DNA of 64,000 nucleotides from Gryllotalpicola daejeonensis (GTDB lineage Bacteria; Actinomycetota; Actinomycetes; Actinomycetales; Microbacteriaceae), in the NCBI RefSeq assembly GCF_039538145.1, contig NZ_BAABBV010000001.1:1550001-1614000 (forward strand), given 5' to 3'. This document shows positions 24,571-32,331 of this stretch, piece by piece. Within the stretch, counting starts at the first letter, position 1. Every line of letters begins with the position of its first letter. Made by a program: the position numbers and the translations under genes. The notes below the pieces were generated by a model that did not search any database, had not been told where the DNA came from, and was given only the letters and a program-made list of their open reading frames with translations.

Positions 24571-25746
24571 ATGGAGCCCACGCGCGCGGAATCCCTCGAT
24601 CGCCTGCGACGTCGCACGAGCTCGAAATGGCGGGCATTCGGCGACGACAAGCTGCCGATGTTCGTCGCCGAGATGGACTACCCGCTCGCACCGGTCATCA
24701 AGGTGGCGCTGCACGAGGCCGTCGAGCTCGGCGACACCGGCTACGTCGACCCGCGCTCAGGCGGCCGCGCCGCGGCCCGCGCCCTCGCCGACTTCGCCCG
24801 CGACCGATGGGACTGGGGCCCCGACCCCGAGGGCATGAAGACCACCACCGACGTCAGCGTCGTCGTCGTGGAATCCCTGCGCCGCCTCATCGACCCAGGC
24901 GACGGCGTCATCATCACGCCGCCCGTCTACCCGCCGTTCTTCCAGTTCGTGCCGGAGGCCGGGGGCACGGTCGTCGAGGTGCCGCTCGTCGACGACGGCG
25001 AGGAGTGGAGTCTCGACTTCACCGGCATCGACGCGGCGTTCGCGGCCGGAGCCCGCGGCATCCTGCTCTGCAATCCTCATAATCCGCTCGGCCTCGTGCA
25101 CTCGCGTGAGCAGCTCGAGCAGCTGTCGGCGATCGTCGAGAAGCACGGCGGCTTCGTGGTCAGCGACGAGATCCACGGCCCGCTGGTGCATACGGATGCC
25201 GCGTTCACGCCCTACCTGGACGTGTCGGATGCCGCCCGCGAGCACGGCATCGCCGCGCATTCAGCGAGCAAGGCGTTCAACCTCGCGGGGCTCAAGTGCG
25301 GGCTGTTCGTGACGGCGGGCGAGCGGATGCGTGCGCTGCTGCGCTCGCTGCCGGAAGAGGTCGTCTACCGCACCGGTCTTTTCGGTGCGATCGCGACCCG
25401 AGTCGGGCTGAGCGAAGGGCGCGACTGGCTCGACGGCACGATCGCGGCGATCGAGTCGAACCGGCGACTGCTCTCGCAGCTGCTCGCCGAGAAGCTGCCG
25501 TTGGCGCGCTACCGCGAGCCGCGTGCGAGCTACCTCGCCTGGCTCGACCTCAACGAGTACGGCTGGGGCGAGGACCCCGCCCGGGTGCTGCGCCGCCAGG
25601 CCGGCGTGGTGCTTTCGAACGGCCCGCACTTCGGAACGCAGGGCCGCGGCTTCGCGCGCATGAACATCGCGTGCGCCCCCGAGCTGCTCGTCGAGGCGGT
25701 CGACCGGCTGGCCGATGCCGCTGCCGCTTCCGCTGTGGCAGGCTGA
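24571..25746 (+). CDS. MalY/PatB-type PLP-dependent C-S lyase / aminotransferase
   Basis: 391-residue fold-type I PLP enzyme of the MalY/PatB group, which cleaves cystathionine or cysteine conjugates to pyruvate, ammonia and a thiol. Seen: KLPMFVAEMDYPLAP start, DTGYVDP, ITPPVYPPFF, LLCNPHNPLGLVHS, VVSDEIHGPLVH with the cofactor aspartate, and the PLP lysine in HSASKAFNLAGLKCG. The C-terminal domain has GTQGRGFARMNIACAPE. Length normal. The GGTC-type repeat and guaB3 lie upstream. Physiological substrate unproven. Confidence 0.9.
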   Translation: MEPTRAESLDRLRRRTSSKWRAFGDDKLPMFVAEMDYPLAPVIKVALHEAVELGDTGYVDPRSGGRAAARALADFARDRWDWGPDPEGMKTTTDVSVVVVESLRRLIDPGDGVIITPPVYPPFFQFVPEAGGTVVEVPLVDDGEEWSLDFTGIDAAFAAGARGILLCNPHNPLGLVHSREQLEQLSAIVEKHGGFVVSDEIHGPLVHTDAAFTPYLDVSDAAREHGIAAHSASKAFNLAGLKCGLFVTAGERMRALLRSLPEEVVYRTGLFGAIATRVGLSEGRDWLDGTIAAIESNRRLLSQLLAEKLPLARYREPRASYLAWLDLNEYGWGEDPARVLRRQAGVVLSNGPHFGTQGRGFARMNIACAPELLVEAVDRLADAAAASAVAG

Positions 25747-25756
25747 TTCGGCCTCT

Positions 25757-26848
25757 TCAGCCGGCCGCCTGCCAGGCGGTGTAGCCGACGTCGGCGCCGG
25801 CGACGATGTCCACCTGCGCCGGCAGCAGGGTGCGTGTCGCGCCGGGGTACGGCGCGGCTGCGATCCAGTGAACTTGATGCGCCAGATCGTTCGGCTGAGC
25901 ATCCCAGCCGAGAACGGATCTGGCCGACTGCCCTGCGGCGAGCCGCACGACGGTGGGTCCGGGGTCGTTCGCGGCGAAGCTGCCGCCCTGTACGGCGTGC
26001 ACCGCGAGCAGTGAGCTGTTCGCGTCGCCGAACGCGAGGTCGGGGTAGCCGTCGAGAACGCAGTCCACGCCCGTGCGGTTCGTTGCGGTGAGCGTCAGCG
26101 CACGATGCCCGGCGGCACCGTCCTCGCTCCCGAGGCTCAGCTCGATCTGAGTGGGCGAGCACCAGTTGGGGTTCGCTTCGGGAGCGCCGGCCGCCGCCGT
26201 CGGAATCGGCGTCGCCGGCGGGGTCGAGATCGGCGCCGACGTGGGTTCTCCGCTGGGGGCCGGCAACTGAGCGCTCGCCTGCCCGAACACCGCGAACGCC
26301 GTGAACACCACCGCGACCACGGCCGCAGGCAGCAGCCGCGGCACCCGGGAGCCGCCGCGCCGGCCGAGCCGCAGCAGCAGCGCCGGAATCCATCCCCAGA
26401 CGGCTCCCCAGACCGCCGCCGCCTGCACCGGGCCCGGGAAGGCATCGAGCGCGTTGAACAGGCGACCGGGCGGCCAGTCGGCGATGGTCGCGCCGGTGCC
26501 GAGCGCCACGCCGACGATGACGGATGCCGCCACCACGCCGAACCAGGCGGCGAAGACGGCAATCCCCCGGTTCTGCGGCGTCGCGGCCCTCAGCACCAAC
26601 CTCTGGAACCAGACGGTCAGCGCACCCACCGCCAGGGCCGAGAGCGCCGGAGCGAGCACGGGCCAGGGCTGCGGCGTGACCCAGGTGAAACTCGGCACCG
26701 CGGCGGGCAACAGGAGCTGGGCGAACGCCGACGGCACCGTGCTGTCGTGGGTCAGGTGGGTGGAGAGCGCGTTGATGCCCCACCACAGAATCGCGGCCGC
26801 GGCACCGGGAATGAACCCGGTGCCGCGGCCGAGGCGCATGTCCGTCAT
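25757..26848 (-). CDS. Membrane-anchored DUF4232 protein
   Basis: 363 residues. The first ~215 residues contain about five hydrophobic helices (GFIPGAAAAILWWGINAL, ALSALAVGALTVWFQRLVL, VFAAWFGVVAASVIVGVAL, VVAVVFTAFAVFGQASAQL). A Pro/Ala/Ser linker leads to a C-terminal extracytoplasmic DUF4232 domain (about 230-355): NWCSPTQIELSLGSEDG, ALTLTATNRTGVDCVLDGYPDL, with two cysteines that may form a disulfide. DUF4232 domains are common in secreted actinobacterial proteins and unassigned. Fusion to a multi-helix anchor is unusual. ATG at 26848 has TAGCGT six bases upstream. Confidence 0.8.
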   Translation of the reverse strand: MTDMRLGRGTGFIPGAAAAILWWGINALSTHLTHDSTVPSAFAQLLLPAAVPSFTWVTPQPWPVLAPALSALAVGALTVWFQRLVLRAATPQNRGIAVFAAWFGVVAASVIVGVALGTGATIADWPPGRLFNALDAFPGPVQAAAVWGAVWGWIPALLLRLGRRGGSRVPRLLPAAVVAVVFTAFAVFGQASAQLPAPSGEPTSAPISTPPATPIPTAAAGAPEANPNWCSPTQIELSLGSEDGAAGHRALTLTATNRTGVDCVLDGYPDLAFGDANSSLLAVHAVQGGSFAANDPGPTVVRLAAGQSARSVLGWDAQPNDLAHQVHWIAAAPYPGATRTLLPAQVDIVAGADVGYTAWQAAG

Positions 26849-26854
26849 GCTGCG

Positions 26855-26860
26855 ACGCTA
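26855..26860 (-). promoter_or_regulatory. Leaderless-type -10 box of the DUF4232 gene
   Basis: Minus-strand TAGCGT ends six bases before ATG 26848. It overlaps the stop codon of the oxidoreductase gene (26858-26860), so this gene has its own promoter inside that end. Confidence 0.5.
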
Positions 26861-27850
26861 GCTGAGCTGCGGAAGCACTTCCTTCTCGAAGACCTCGATC
26901 GCGTCGCGTGAGAACGCGGCGTTCGGGAAGTAGAAGATCGCGTAGCCGAGCCCGGCCTCCGCCTGCTCCTGCAGGCGCTCGACGATCTGGTCCGGGGTGC
27001 CCACGGCCAGCGCGTTGGGGCTGCGGTACTCACCGATGAACCCGTCGGTCGCGTCGCCGAGGTAGGGCCGCACGCGCGCCTCGAGCTCGTCGAGCTGACG
27101 GTCGATGTCGGCCTGGGACTCGCCCACCATCACGTTGTAGTTGGACGAGCGCACGATCGCGTCGAAGTCGGTGCCGAGCTTCTCGCAGTGGTCCTTGAGA
27201 ATGGCGCTCTTGCGCGCGAAGCCCTCGGGGTCGCCTGCGAAGTTCGTGTACTGCGCGTACTGCGCCGCGATCTTGAGCGTCACCTTCTCGCCGCCACCCG
27301 AGATCCAGAACGGGATGCCGGGCTGCTGCAGCGGCTGCGGATAGAACAGCGCGCCGTCGACCTGGTAGTACTTGCCGTCGAGCGTGGCCGTGCCCGTCGA
27401 CCAGGCCTGCTTCATGATCTCGACGCCCTCGCGCAGGCGGCCGAGGCGCTCGCCGATCTCGGGGAAGCCGTAGCCGTAGGCGCGCCACTCGTGCTCGTAC
27501 CAGCCGCCGCCGATGCCCATCTCGACGCGGCCGCCAGAGATGATGTCGGCCGTCGTCGCGACCTTCGCGAGATAGCCGGGGTTGCGGTAGCTCATGCAGG
27601 TGCACATCTGGCCAAGGCGCACGCGCTTCGTCGACGCGGCGAAGGCCGAGATGAGCGACCACGCCTCGTGCGTCGCCTGGTCGGACGGCACCGGAACGGT
27701 GTGGAAGTGGTCGTAGACCCAGATGGACTCCCACTGCTCATTCGCGTCCGCGTGCTGCGCCAGCCCGTTCATCACCGCCCACTGCTCTGCGGGGTCGATG
27801 CCGACCAGATCGTGACGCCAGCCTTGGGGAACGAACATACCGAATCGCAT
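26858..27850 (-). CDS. LLM-class F420-dependent oxidoreductase
   Basis: 330-residue luciferase-like monooxygenase fold protein, probably using F420 rather than FMN, as in the actinobacterial TIGR03560-type subgroup. Seen: MRFGMFVPQGW start, SIWVYDHFHTVPVP, TKRVRLGQMCTCMSYRNPGYLAK, VEMGIGGGWYEHEWRAYG, IPFWISGGGEKVTLKIAAQYA and NALAVGTPDQIVERLQEQAE. Substrate unknown. ATG 27850 begins the family region; a longer in-frame form would run into the guaB terminator. TACGAT lies seven bases upstream, so leaderless transcription is likely. Confidence 0.87.
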   Translation of the reverse strand: MRFGMFVPQGWRHDLVGIDPAEQWAVMNGLAQHADANEQWESIWVYDHFHTVPVPSDQATHEAWSLISAFAASTKRVRLGQMCTCMSYRNPGYLAKVATTADIISGGRVEMGIGGGWYEHEWRAYGYGFPEIGERLGRLREGVEIMKQAWSTGTATLDGKYYQVDGALFYPQPLQQPGIPFWISGGGEKVTLKIAAQYAQYTNFAGDPEGFARKSAILKDHCEKLGTDFDAIVRSSNYNVMVGESQADIDRQLDELEARVRPYLGDATDGFIGEYRSPNALAVGTPDQIVERLQEQAEAGLGYAIFYFPNAAFSRDAIEVFEKEVLPQLS

Positions 27851-27857
27851 GTTTGCG

Positions 27858-27863
27858 ATCGTA
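27858..27863 (-). promoter_or_regulatory. Leaderless-type -10 box of the LLM oxidoreductase
   Basis: Minus-strand TACGAT ends seven bases before ATG 27850. It sits directly after the guaB terminator. Confidence 0.5.
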
Positions 27864-27884
27864 TCGATTCGATCGAGGCAAAAG

Positions 27885-27918
27885 AAGAACGGATGCCTGA
27901 GATCAGGCATCCGTTCTT
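27885..27918 (-). terminator. guaB terminator
   Basis: Perfect 16-bp inverted repeat (AAGAACGGATGCCTGA) with a two-base centre; on the minus strand it is followed by CTTTTGCC. It lies just past the guaB stop and is a textbook intrinsic terminator. Its stem contains the common GGATGCC motif. Confidence 0.88.
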
Positions 27919-27926
27919 CGAATGGT

Positions 27927-29429
27927 CTACCGCCGGTAGTTGGGCGCCTCGACGACCATCTGGATGTCGTGCGGGTGGCTCTCCTTCAGGCCGGCCGGCG
28001 TGATGCGCACGAACTTGCCCTTGGCCTTGAGCTCGGGGATCGTGCGCGCGCCGACGTAGAACATCGTCTGGCGCAGCCCGCCGAGCATCTGGTGGATGAC
28101 CGAGCCGACGGCGCCGCGGTAGGGAACCTTGCCCTCGATGCCCTCGGCGATCAGCTCGTCGTCGGTGGGAACATCGGCCTGGAAGTAGCGGTCGCGGGCG
28201 TACGAGGTCTTCTTGCCGCGGGTCTGCAGGGCGCCGAGCGAGCCCATGCCGCGGTAGCTCTTGAATTGCTTGCCGTTCACGAAGATGAGGTCGCCGGGGG
28301 CCTCGTCGGTGCCCGCGAACAGCGAGCCCATCATGACGGTGTCGGCGCCGGCGACGAGCGCCTTGCCGATGTCGCCCGAGTACTGCAGGCCGCCGTCTGC
28401 GATGAGCGGGATGCCTGCGGCGCGGGCCGCGAGGGACGCCTCGTAGATCGCCGTCACCTGGGGCACGCCGACGCCGGCCACCACGCGGGTGGTGCAGATC
28501 GAGCCCGGGCCGACGCCGACCTTGATGGCGTCTGCACCCGCGTCGATCAGCGACTGCGCGCCCGAGCGGGTGGCGACGTTGCCGGCGATCACGTCGATGT
28601 TCGCGAACGCCGGGTCGCTCTTCATGCGCCCGATGATCTCGTGTTCGGCCTTGCTCTCGCCGTTGGCGGTGTCGGTGACGATCACGTCGACGCCCGCCTC
28701 CATCAGCGCGACGGCGCGCTCCCACGCGTCGCCGAAGACGCCGATCGCGGCGCCGACGCGCAGGCGGCCCGCGTCATCCTTCGTGGCGAGGGGGTACTTC
28801 TCGGACTTGTCGAAGTCCTTGACGGTGATGAGGCCCTTGAGCTTGCCGGCCTCATCGACGAGGGGAAGCTTCTCGATCTTGTGCTGCGCGAGCAGCGCCA
28901 AGGCGTGGTCGGGGTCGATGCCGACGGGTGCGGTGACGAGGGGCATGCGCGTCATGACGTCGGCCACGCGGGTGCTCGCGGCCTCGAACGGCGAGACGAA
29001 GCGCATGTCGCGGTTGGTGATGATGCCGACGAGCACGCCATCGCCGTCGACCACCGGAAGCCCAGAGACGCGGAACGCGCGGCAGATGCCGTCGACGTCG
29101 GCGACCGTGGCGTCCGGAGTCGTGGTGACGGGGTTGGTGATCATGCCCGACTCCGAGCGCTTCACCTTGTCGACCATGGTGGCCTGCTCTTCGATCGACA
29201 TGTTGCGGTGGATGATGCCGATGCCGCCGGCACGTGCCATGGCGATCGCCATGCGCTGCTCGGTCACGGTGTCCATCGCGGCCGACAGCAGCGGGGCGTT
29301 GACGGTGATCCGCTTCGTGAGCCGCGAGGCGGTGTCCGCCTCGGACGGGATGACATCGGTCGCCCCCGGAAGGAGCATGACGTCGTCGTACGTCAATCCG
29401 ACGAAACCGAACGGATCTGCCTGGTCCAT
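27927..29429 (-). CDS. guaB: IMP dehydrogenase
   Basis: Rate-limiting step to GMP: oxidises IMP to XMP with NAD+. The 500-residue product contains the barrel start LTYDDVMLLPGATDV, PLLSAAMDTVTEQRMAIAMA, a CBS pair at about 95-205 (MITNPVTTTPDATVAD, DVMTRMPLVTAPVG), the NAD segment VDVIVTDTANGES, the catalytic loop GPGSICTTRVVAGVGVPQ with Cys312, LIADGGLQYSGDIGKAL, the flap RYFQAD, and the C-terminal GGLRQTMFYVGA. ATG 29429 has an AGGGG four bases upstream. It has its own terminator and is 103 bases from livF. Confidence 0.96.
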   Translation of the reverse strand: MDQADPFGFVGLTYDDVMLLPGATDVIPSEADTASRLTKRITVNAPLLSAAMDTVTEQRMAIAMARAGGIGIIHRNMSIEEQATMVDKVKRSESGMITNPVTTTPDATVADVDGICRAFRVSGLPVVDGDGVLVGIITNRDMRFVSPFEAASTRVADVMTRMPLVTAPVGIDPDHALALLAQHKIEKLPLVDEAGKLKGLITVKDFDKSEKYPLATKDDAGRLRVGAAIGVFGDAWERAVALMEAGVDVIVTDTANGESKAEHEIIGRMKSDPAFANIDVIAGNVATRSGAQSLIDAGADAIKVGVGPGSICTTRVVAGVGVPQVTAIYEASLAARAAGIPLIADGGLQYSGDIGKALVAGADTVMMGSLFAGTDEAPGDLIFVNGKQFKSYRGMGSLGALQTRGKKTSYARDRYFQADVPTDDELIAEGIEGKVPYRGAVGSVIHQMLGGLRQTMFYVGARTIPELKAKGKFVRITPAGLKESHPHDIQMVVEAPNYRR

Positions 29430-29463
29430 GACACCCCTAGCTGGTCGCGCGCTACTAAGCGAA

Positions 29464-29494
29464 AATCCCCGTGTGCGTCACATCATCGGGGATT
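29464..29494 (-). terminator. liv operon terminator
   Basis: Arms AATCCCCG/CGGGGATT with a 15-base loop, followed on the minus strand by TTTTC. It is placed after the livF stop and before the guaB start, and ends the livKHMGF transcript. Confidence 0.75.
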
Positions 29495-29532
29495 ATCAGA
29501 TGGTAACGGATGCCCCTGGCAGTTGATTCCCG

Positions 29533-30291
29533 CTAGCTCGCCGCCTCCACGTCCGCGGCCAGCGTGCCGAGGTACAGCTCGATGACCTTGGGGTCGTCGG
29601 CGAGCTCGCGGCCGGTGCCGGTGTACGAGTTCCGCCCCTGGTCGAGCACGTAGGCGCGGTCGCAGATCTGCAGGCAGCGCCGGGCGTTCTGCTCGACCAT
29701 GATCACCGTCACGCCGGTCTTGTTGATCTTCCGGGTGCGGATGAAGGTCTCATCCTGGCGCACCGGCGACAGCCCCGCCGACGGCTCGTCGAGCAGCAGC
29801 ACCTGCGGCTCCATCATGAGCGCCCGGGCCATCGCCACCGACTGCCGCTCGCCGCCCGAGAGGCCGCCGGCGCGCTGGTTGCGCCGGTTGCCCAGCACCG
29901 GGAACAGCTCATAGATCGACTCGAGCCGCTCCGCCAGCTTCTTCGGCCGCAGGAAGAGACCCATCTGCAGGTTCTCTTCGATCGTGAGCGAGGGGAACAC
30001 GTTGTTCGTCTGCGGCACGAAGCCGACGCCGGCCTGCACGAGCTTGTTGGCCTTCAAGTTCGTGATGTCCTCGCCGCCGAGCGTCACGCTGCCCGCCCGC
30101 ACGGGCACCAGGCCGAAGAGCGCCTTCAGCAGCGTCGACTTCCCGGCGCCGTTGGGCCCGATGATGCCGATCAGCTCACCCGGGTAGGCCTCGAGCGAGC
30201 ATCCGTTCAGGATGTTGATGCCCGGCAGATAGCCGGCCGTGAGCTCGCGCGCGTCGACCAGCGGCGCACCGTCACCTGTGTAGACGACCAT
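29533..30291 (-). CDS. livF: Branched-chain amino-acid ABC transporter ATP-binding protein LivF
   Basis: 252-residue ATPase of a HAAT-type importer, acting on the inner membrane face with LivG. Walker A GPNGAGKSTLLKALFG (about 43-58), Q-loop VPQTNNVFPSLTIEENLQMG, signature LSGGERQSVAMARAL, Walker B VLLLDEPSAGLSP and switch histidine replaced in context by VIMVEQNARRCL, the usual LivF form. ATG overlaps the livG stop by one base (TGATG). Last gene of the operon; terminator at 29464-29494. Confidence 0.93.
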   Translation of the reverse strand: MVVYTGDGAPLVDARELTAGYLPGINILNGCSLEAYPGELIGIIGPNGAGKSTLLKALFGLVPVRAGSVTLGGEDITNLKANKLVQAGVGFVPQTNNVFPSLTIEENLQMGLFLRPKKLAERLESIYELFPVLGNRRNQRAGGLSGGERQSVAMARALMMEPQVLLLDEPSAGLSPVRQDETFIRTRKINKTGVTVIMVEQNARRCLQICDRAYVLDQGRNSYTGTGRELADDPKVIELYLGTLAADVEAAS

Positions 30292-31337
30292 CAGGATCTC
30301 ACCTCGTCCTTTTCCGGTTCATCGGATTCCTCAGCGGCACGAACTGCCTCGACATATTCCTCGACCGCCCGCTCCTCCTCGGCGCGCTGCTCGTCCTCCG
30401 CCTCGATGGCGGCCTCGAAGTCCTCGTCGAGCAGGGCGTCGTCGCCGAGGTCCTGGTCGTGGTGCGAGCCGAGGTAGGCGTCGACGACGGCCTGGTTGTG
30501 CATGACGCTGCCGGGCTGCCCTTCGGCGACGATCTTGCCCTCTGCCATGACGACCACCCAGTCCGAGATGTGCCGCACCATGTGCATGTCGTGCTCGACG
30601 AACAGCACGCTCGTGCCCTGGTCGCGCAGATCCTGGATGTGGCCGAGCAGCGACTGCGTCAGCGCCGGGTTCACGCCGGCCATCGGCTCGTCGAGCATGA
30701 TCATCGCGGGGTCGCTCATGAGCGCCCGCGCCATCTCGAGCAGCTTGCGCTGGCCGCCTGAGAGCGAACCGGCGTAGTCGTTGCGCTTCTCGAACAGCTT
30801 GAAGCGCTGCAGCAGCTCCTCGGCCTTCGCGACCAGCTCGCGCTCGTGCGCGCGCCACGCGAAGGGGAACAGCGCCACCCCGAGCTTCTCGCCGCGCTGC
30901 GACTGGGCACCGAGCAGCATGTTGTCGATCACCGTCATGCGGGCGAGCGCCTTCGTCAGCTGGAAGGTGCGCACCATGCCCGTCTGCGCGACGCGGAACG
31001 CGCTGGTCGAAGCGAGCTGGCGGCCCTGGAAGGTCCAGGTCGCGGTGCCCTCCGCGGGGCCGAACATCCGCTTGGCCGAGCTCGGCCGGTCGAAGCCCGT
31101 GATGAGGTTGAAGAAGGTCGTCTTCCCCGCGCCGTTCGGGCCGATGAGCGCCGTGATCGCGCCGCGTTGCACCTCGAGGTGCGCGACGTCGACCGCGGTC
31201 ACGCCGCCGAAGCGTCGCACGATGTTGTCGACCGAAAGGATCGGGTTCGGCTTCGGCGAGCCGGGCAGCTCGTCGACCGCGGCGAGCTTGGCCCGCAGCG
31301 CGGAACGGTCGTAGTCGTAGTCGTCGTGCTCAGTCAC
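30291..31337 (-). CDS. livG: Branched-chain amino-acid ABC transporter ATP-binding protein LivG, with acidic tail
   Basis: 348-residue ATPase: Walker A GPNGAGKTTFFNLITGF, long LivG insert around SAKRMFGPAEGTATWTFQGR, LARMTVIDNMLLGAQSQRG, signature LSGGQRKLLEMARAL, Walker B MIMLDEPMAGVNP and switch VLFVEHDMHMVRHI. From about residue 288 it continues into a ~60-residue Glu/Asp-rich tail (LLDEDFEAAIEAEDEQRAEEE ...) absent from typical ~250-residue LivG proteins. Overlaps livM by eight bases and livF by one. Confidence 0.93.
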   Translation of the reverse strand: MTEHDDYDYDRSALRAKLAAVDELPGSPKPNPILSVDNIVRRFGGVTAVDVAHLEVQRGAITALIGPNGAGKTTFFNLITGFDRPSSAKRMFGPAEGTATWTFQGRQLASTSAFRVAQTGMVRTFQLTKALARMTVIDNMLLGAQSQRGEKLGVALFPFAWRAHERELVAKAEELLQRFKLFEKRNDYAGSLSGGQRKLLEMARALMSDPAMIMLDEPMAGVNPALTQSLLGHIQDLRDQGTSVLFVEHDMHMVRHISDWVVVMAEGKIVAEGQPGSVMHNQAVVDAYLGSHHDQDLGDDALLDEDFEAAIEAEDEQRAEEERAVEEYVEAVRAAEESDEPEKDEVRS

Positions 31338-32319
31338 CGAAAGCCAGCTCCTTCTTGTTCCCGAGGAGGCCCTGCGGCCGGAAGATCACGAGCAGCATGA
31401 GCCCGACGCCGACCAGGATGTAGATGAACTCCGGCACCTGCTGCTGGTTCATGATCGACGACGGCACGGTCGCGCTCACCACGTCCTGGATGCCGACGAA
31501 GACGACGAAGTACAGGAAGGCGCCGATGATCGGCCCGAACACCGTCGCCATGCCGCCGAGCAGCAGCACGGTATACAGAAGGAAGGTCGTCGAGCGGCCG
31601 AGTGAGTCGGGCTGCACCGACTGGCCGAGGGCGAAGATGATGCCGCCGACTGCACCGATCGCGCCGCCGATGATCAGACTCTGGATCTTGTAGAGGTACA
31701 CGTTCTTGCCGAGGCTGCGCACGGCGTCCTCGTCTTCGCGCACCCCGCGCAGCACGCGACCCCACGGGCTGCGCACGAGCAGTGCGACGATGATCGCGAT
31801 GACGGCCACGAGACCCCAGCCGACGATGCGCAGCCACCAGCTGTCACCCTGGCTGTAGGGGTAGTGGAACGGCCCGAGCTGCAGGATCCCGTCGTGCGGC
31901 AGCGGCGACAGATCGATGAAGGTGCCCTGGTAGTCGCGGCCGGGGATGCCGGCCGCGCCGCCCGTCCACGGCGCGAGCGACTGGTTCGCGCCGACGATGC
32001 GCACGATCTCGGCCGCCGCGATCGTCACGATCGCGAGATAGTCGCCGCGCAGTTTCAGTGTCGGTATGCCGAGAAGCAGGGCGAAGGCGACGGATGCCGC
32101 CAGCGCGACGACCACCGCGAGCCAGAAGTTCCCCGTGAAGCGCCCGGTGATCGCGAATCCGTATGCCCCGATCAGCATGAACCCGGCCTGGCCGATGTTG
32201 ATGAGGCCGGTGTAGCCGAAGTGCAGGTTGAGGCCGATGGCCGCGATCGCGAACGCCGCGGTGACCGACGACAGGATCTGGGTGCCGAAGTCGGTGAAGA
32301 GCGAAGAGATGAAGTCCAT
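31330..32319 (-). CDS. livM: Branched-chain amino-acid ABC transporter permease LivM
   Basis: 329-residue inner-membrane permease with about nine hydrophobic helices. Typical LivM blocks are LNLHFGYTGLINIGQAGFML near residues 30-50, IPTLKLRGDYLAIVTIAAAEIVR, SPWGRVLRGVREDEDAVRSLG (the EAA-like contact loop for the ATPases) and GMATVFGPIIGAFLYF. Ends with RPQGLLGNKKELAFGD. Starts 12 bases after livH. Confidence 0.93.
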   Translation of the reverse strand: MDFISSLFTDFGTQILSSVTAAFAIAAIGLNLHFGYTGLINIGQAGFMLIGAYGFAITGRFTGNFWLAVVVALAASVAFALLLGIPTLKLRGDYLAIVTIAAAEIVRIVGANQSLAPWTGGAAGIPGRDYQGTFIDLSPLPHDGILQLGPFHYPYSQGDSWWLRIVGWGLVAVIAIIVALLVRSPWGRVLRGVREDEDAVRSLGKNVYLYKIQSLIIGGAIGAVGGIIFALGQSVQPDSLGRSTTFLLYTVLLLGGMATVFGPIIGAFLYFVVFVGIQDVVSATVPSSIMNQQQVPEFIYILVGVGLMLLVIFRPQGLLGNKKELAFGD

Positions 32320-32331
32320 GGTCGTGCCCTC

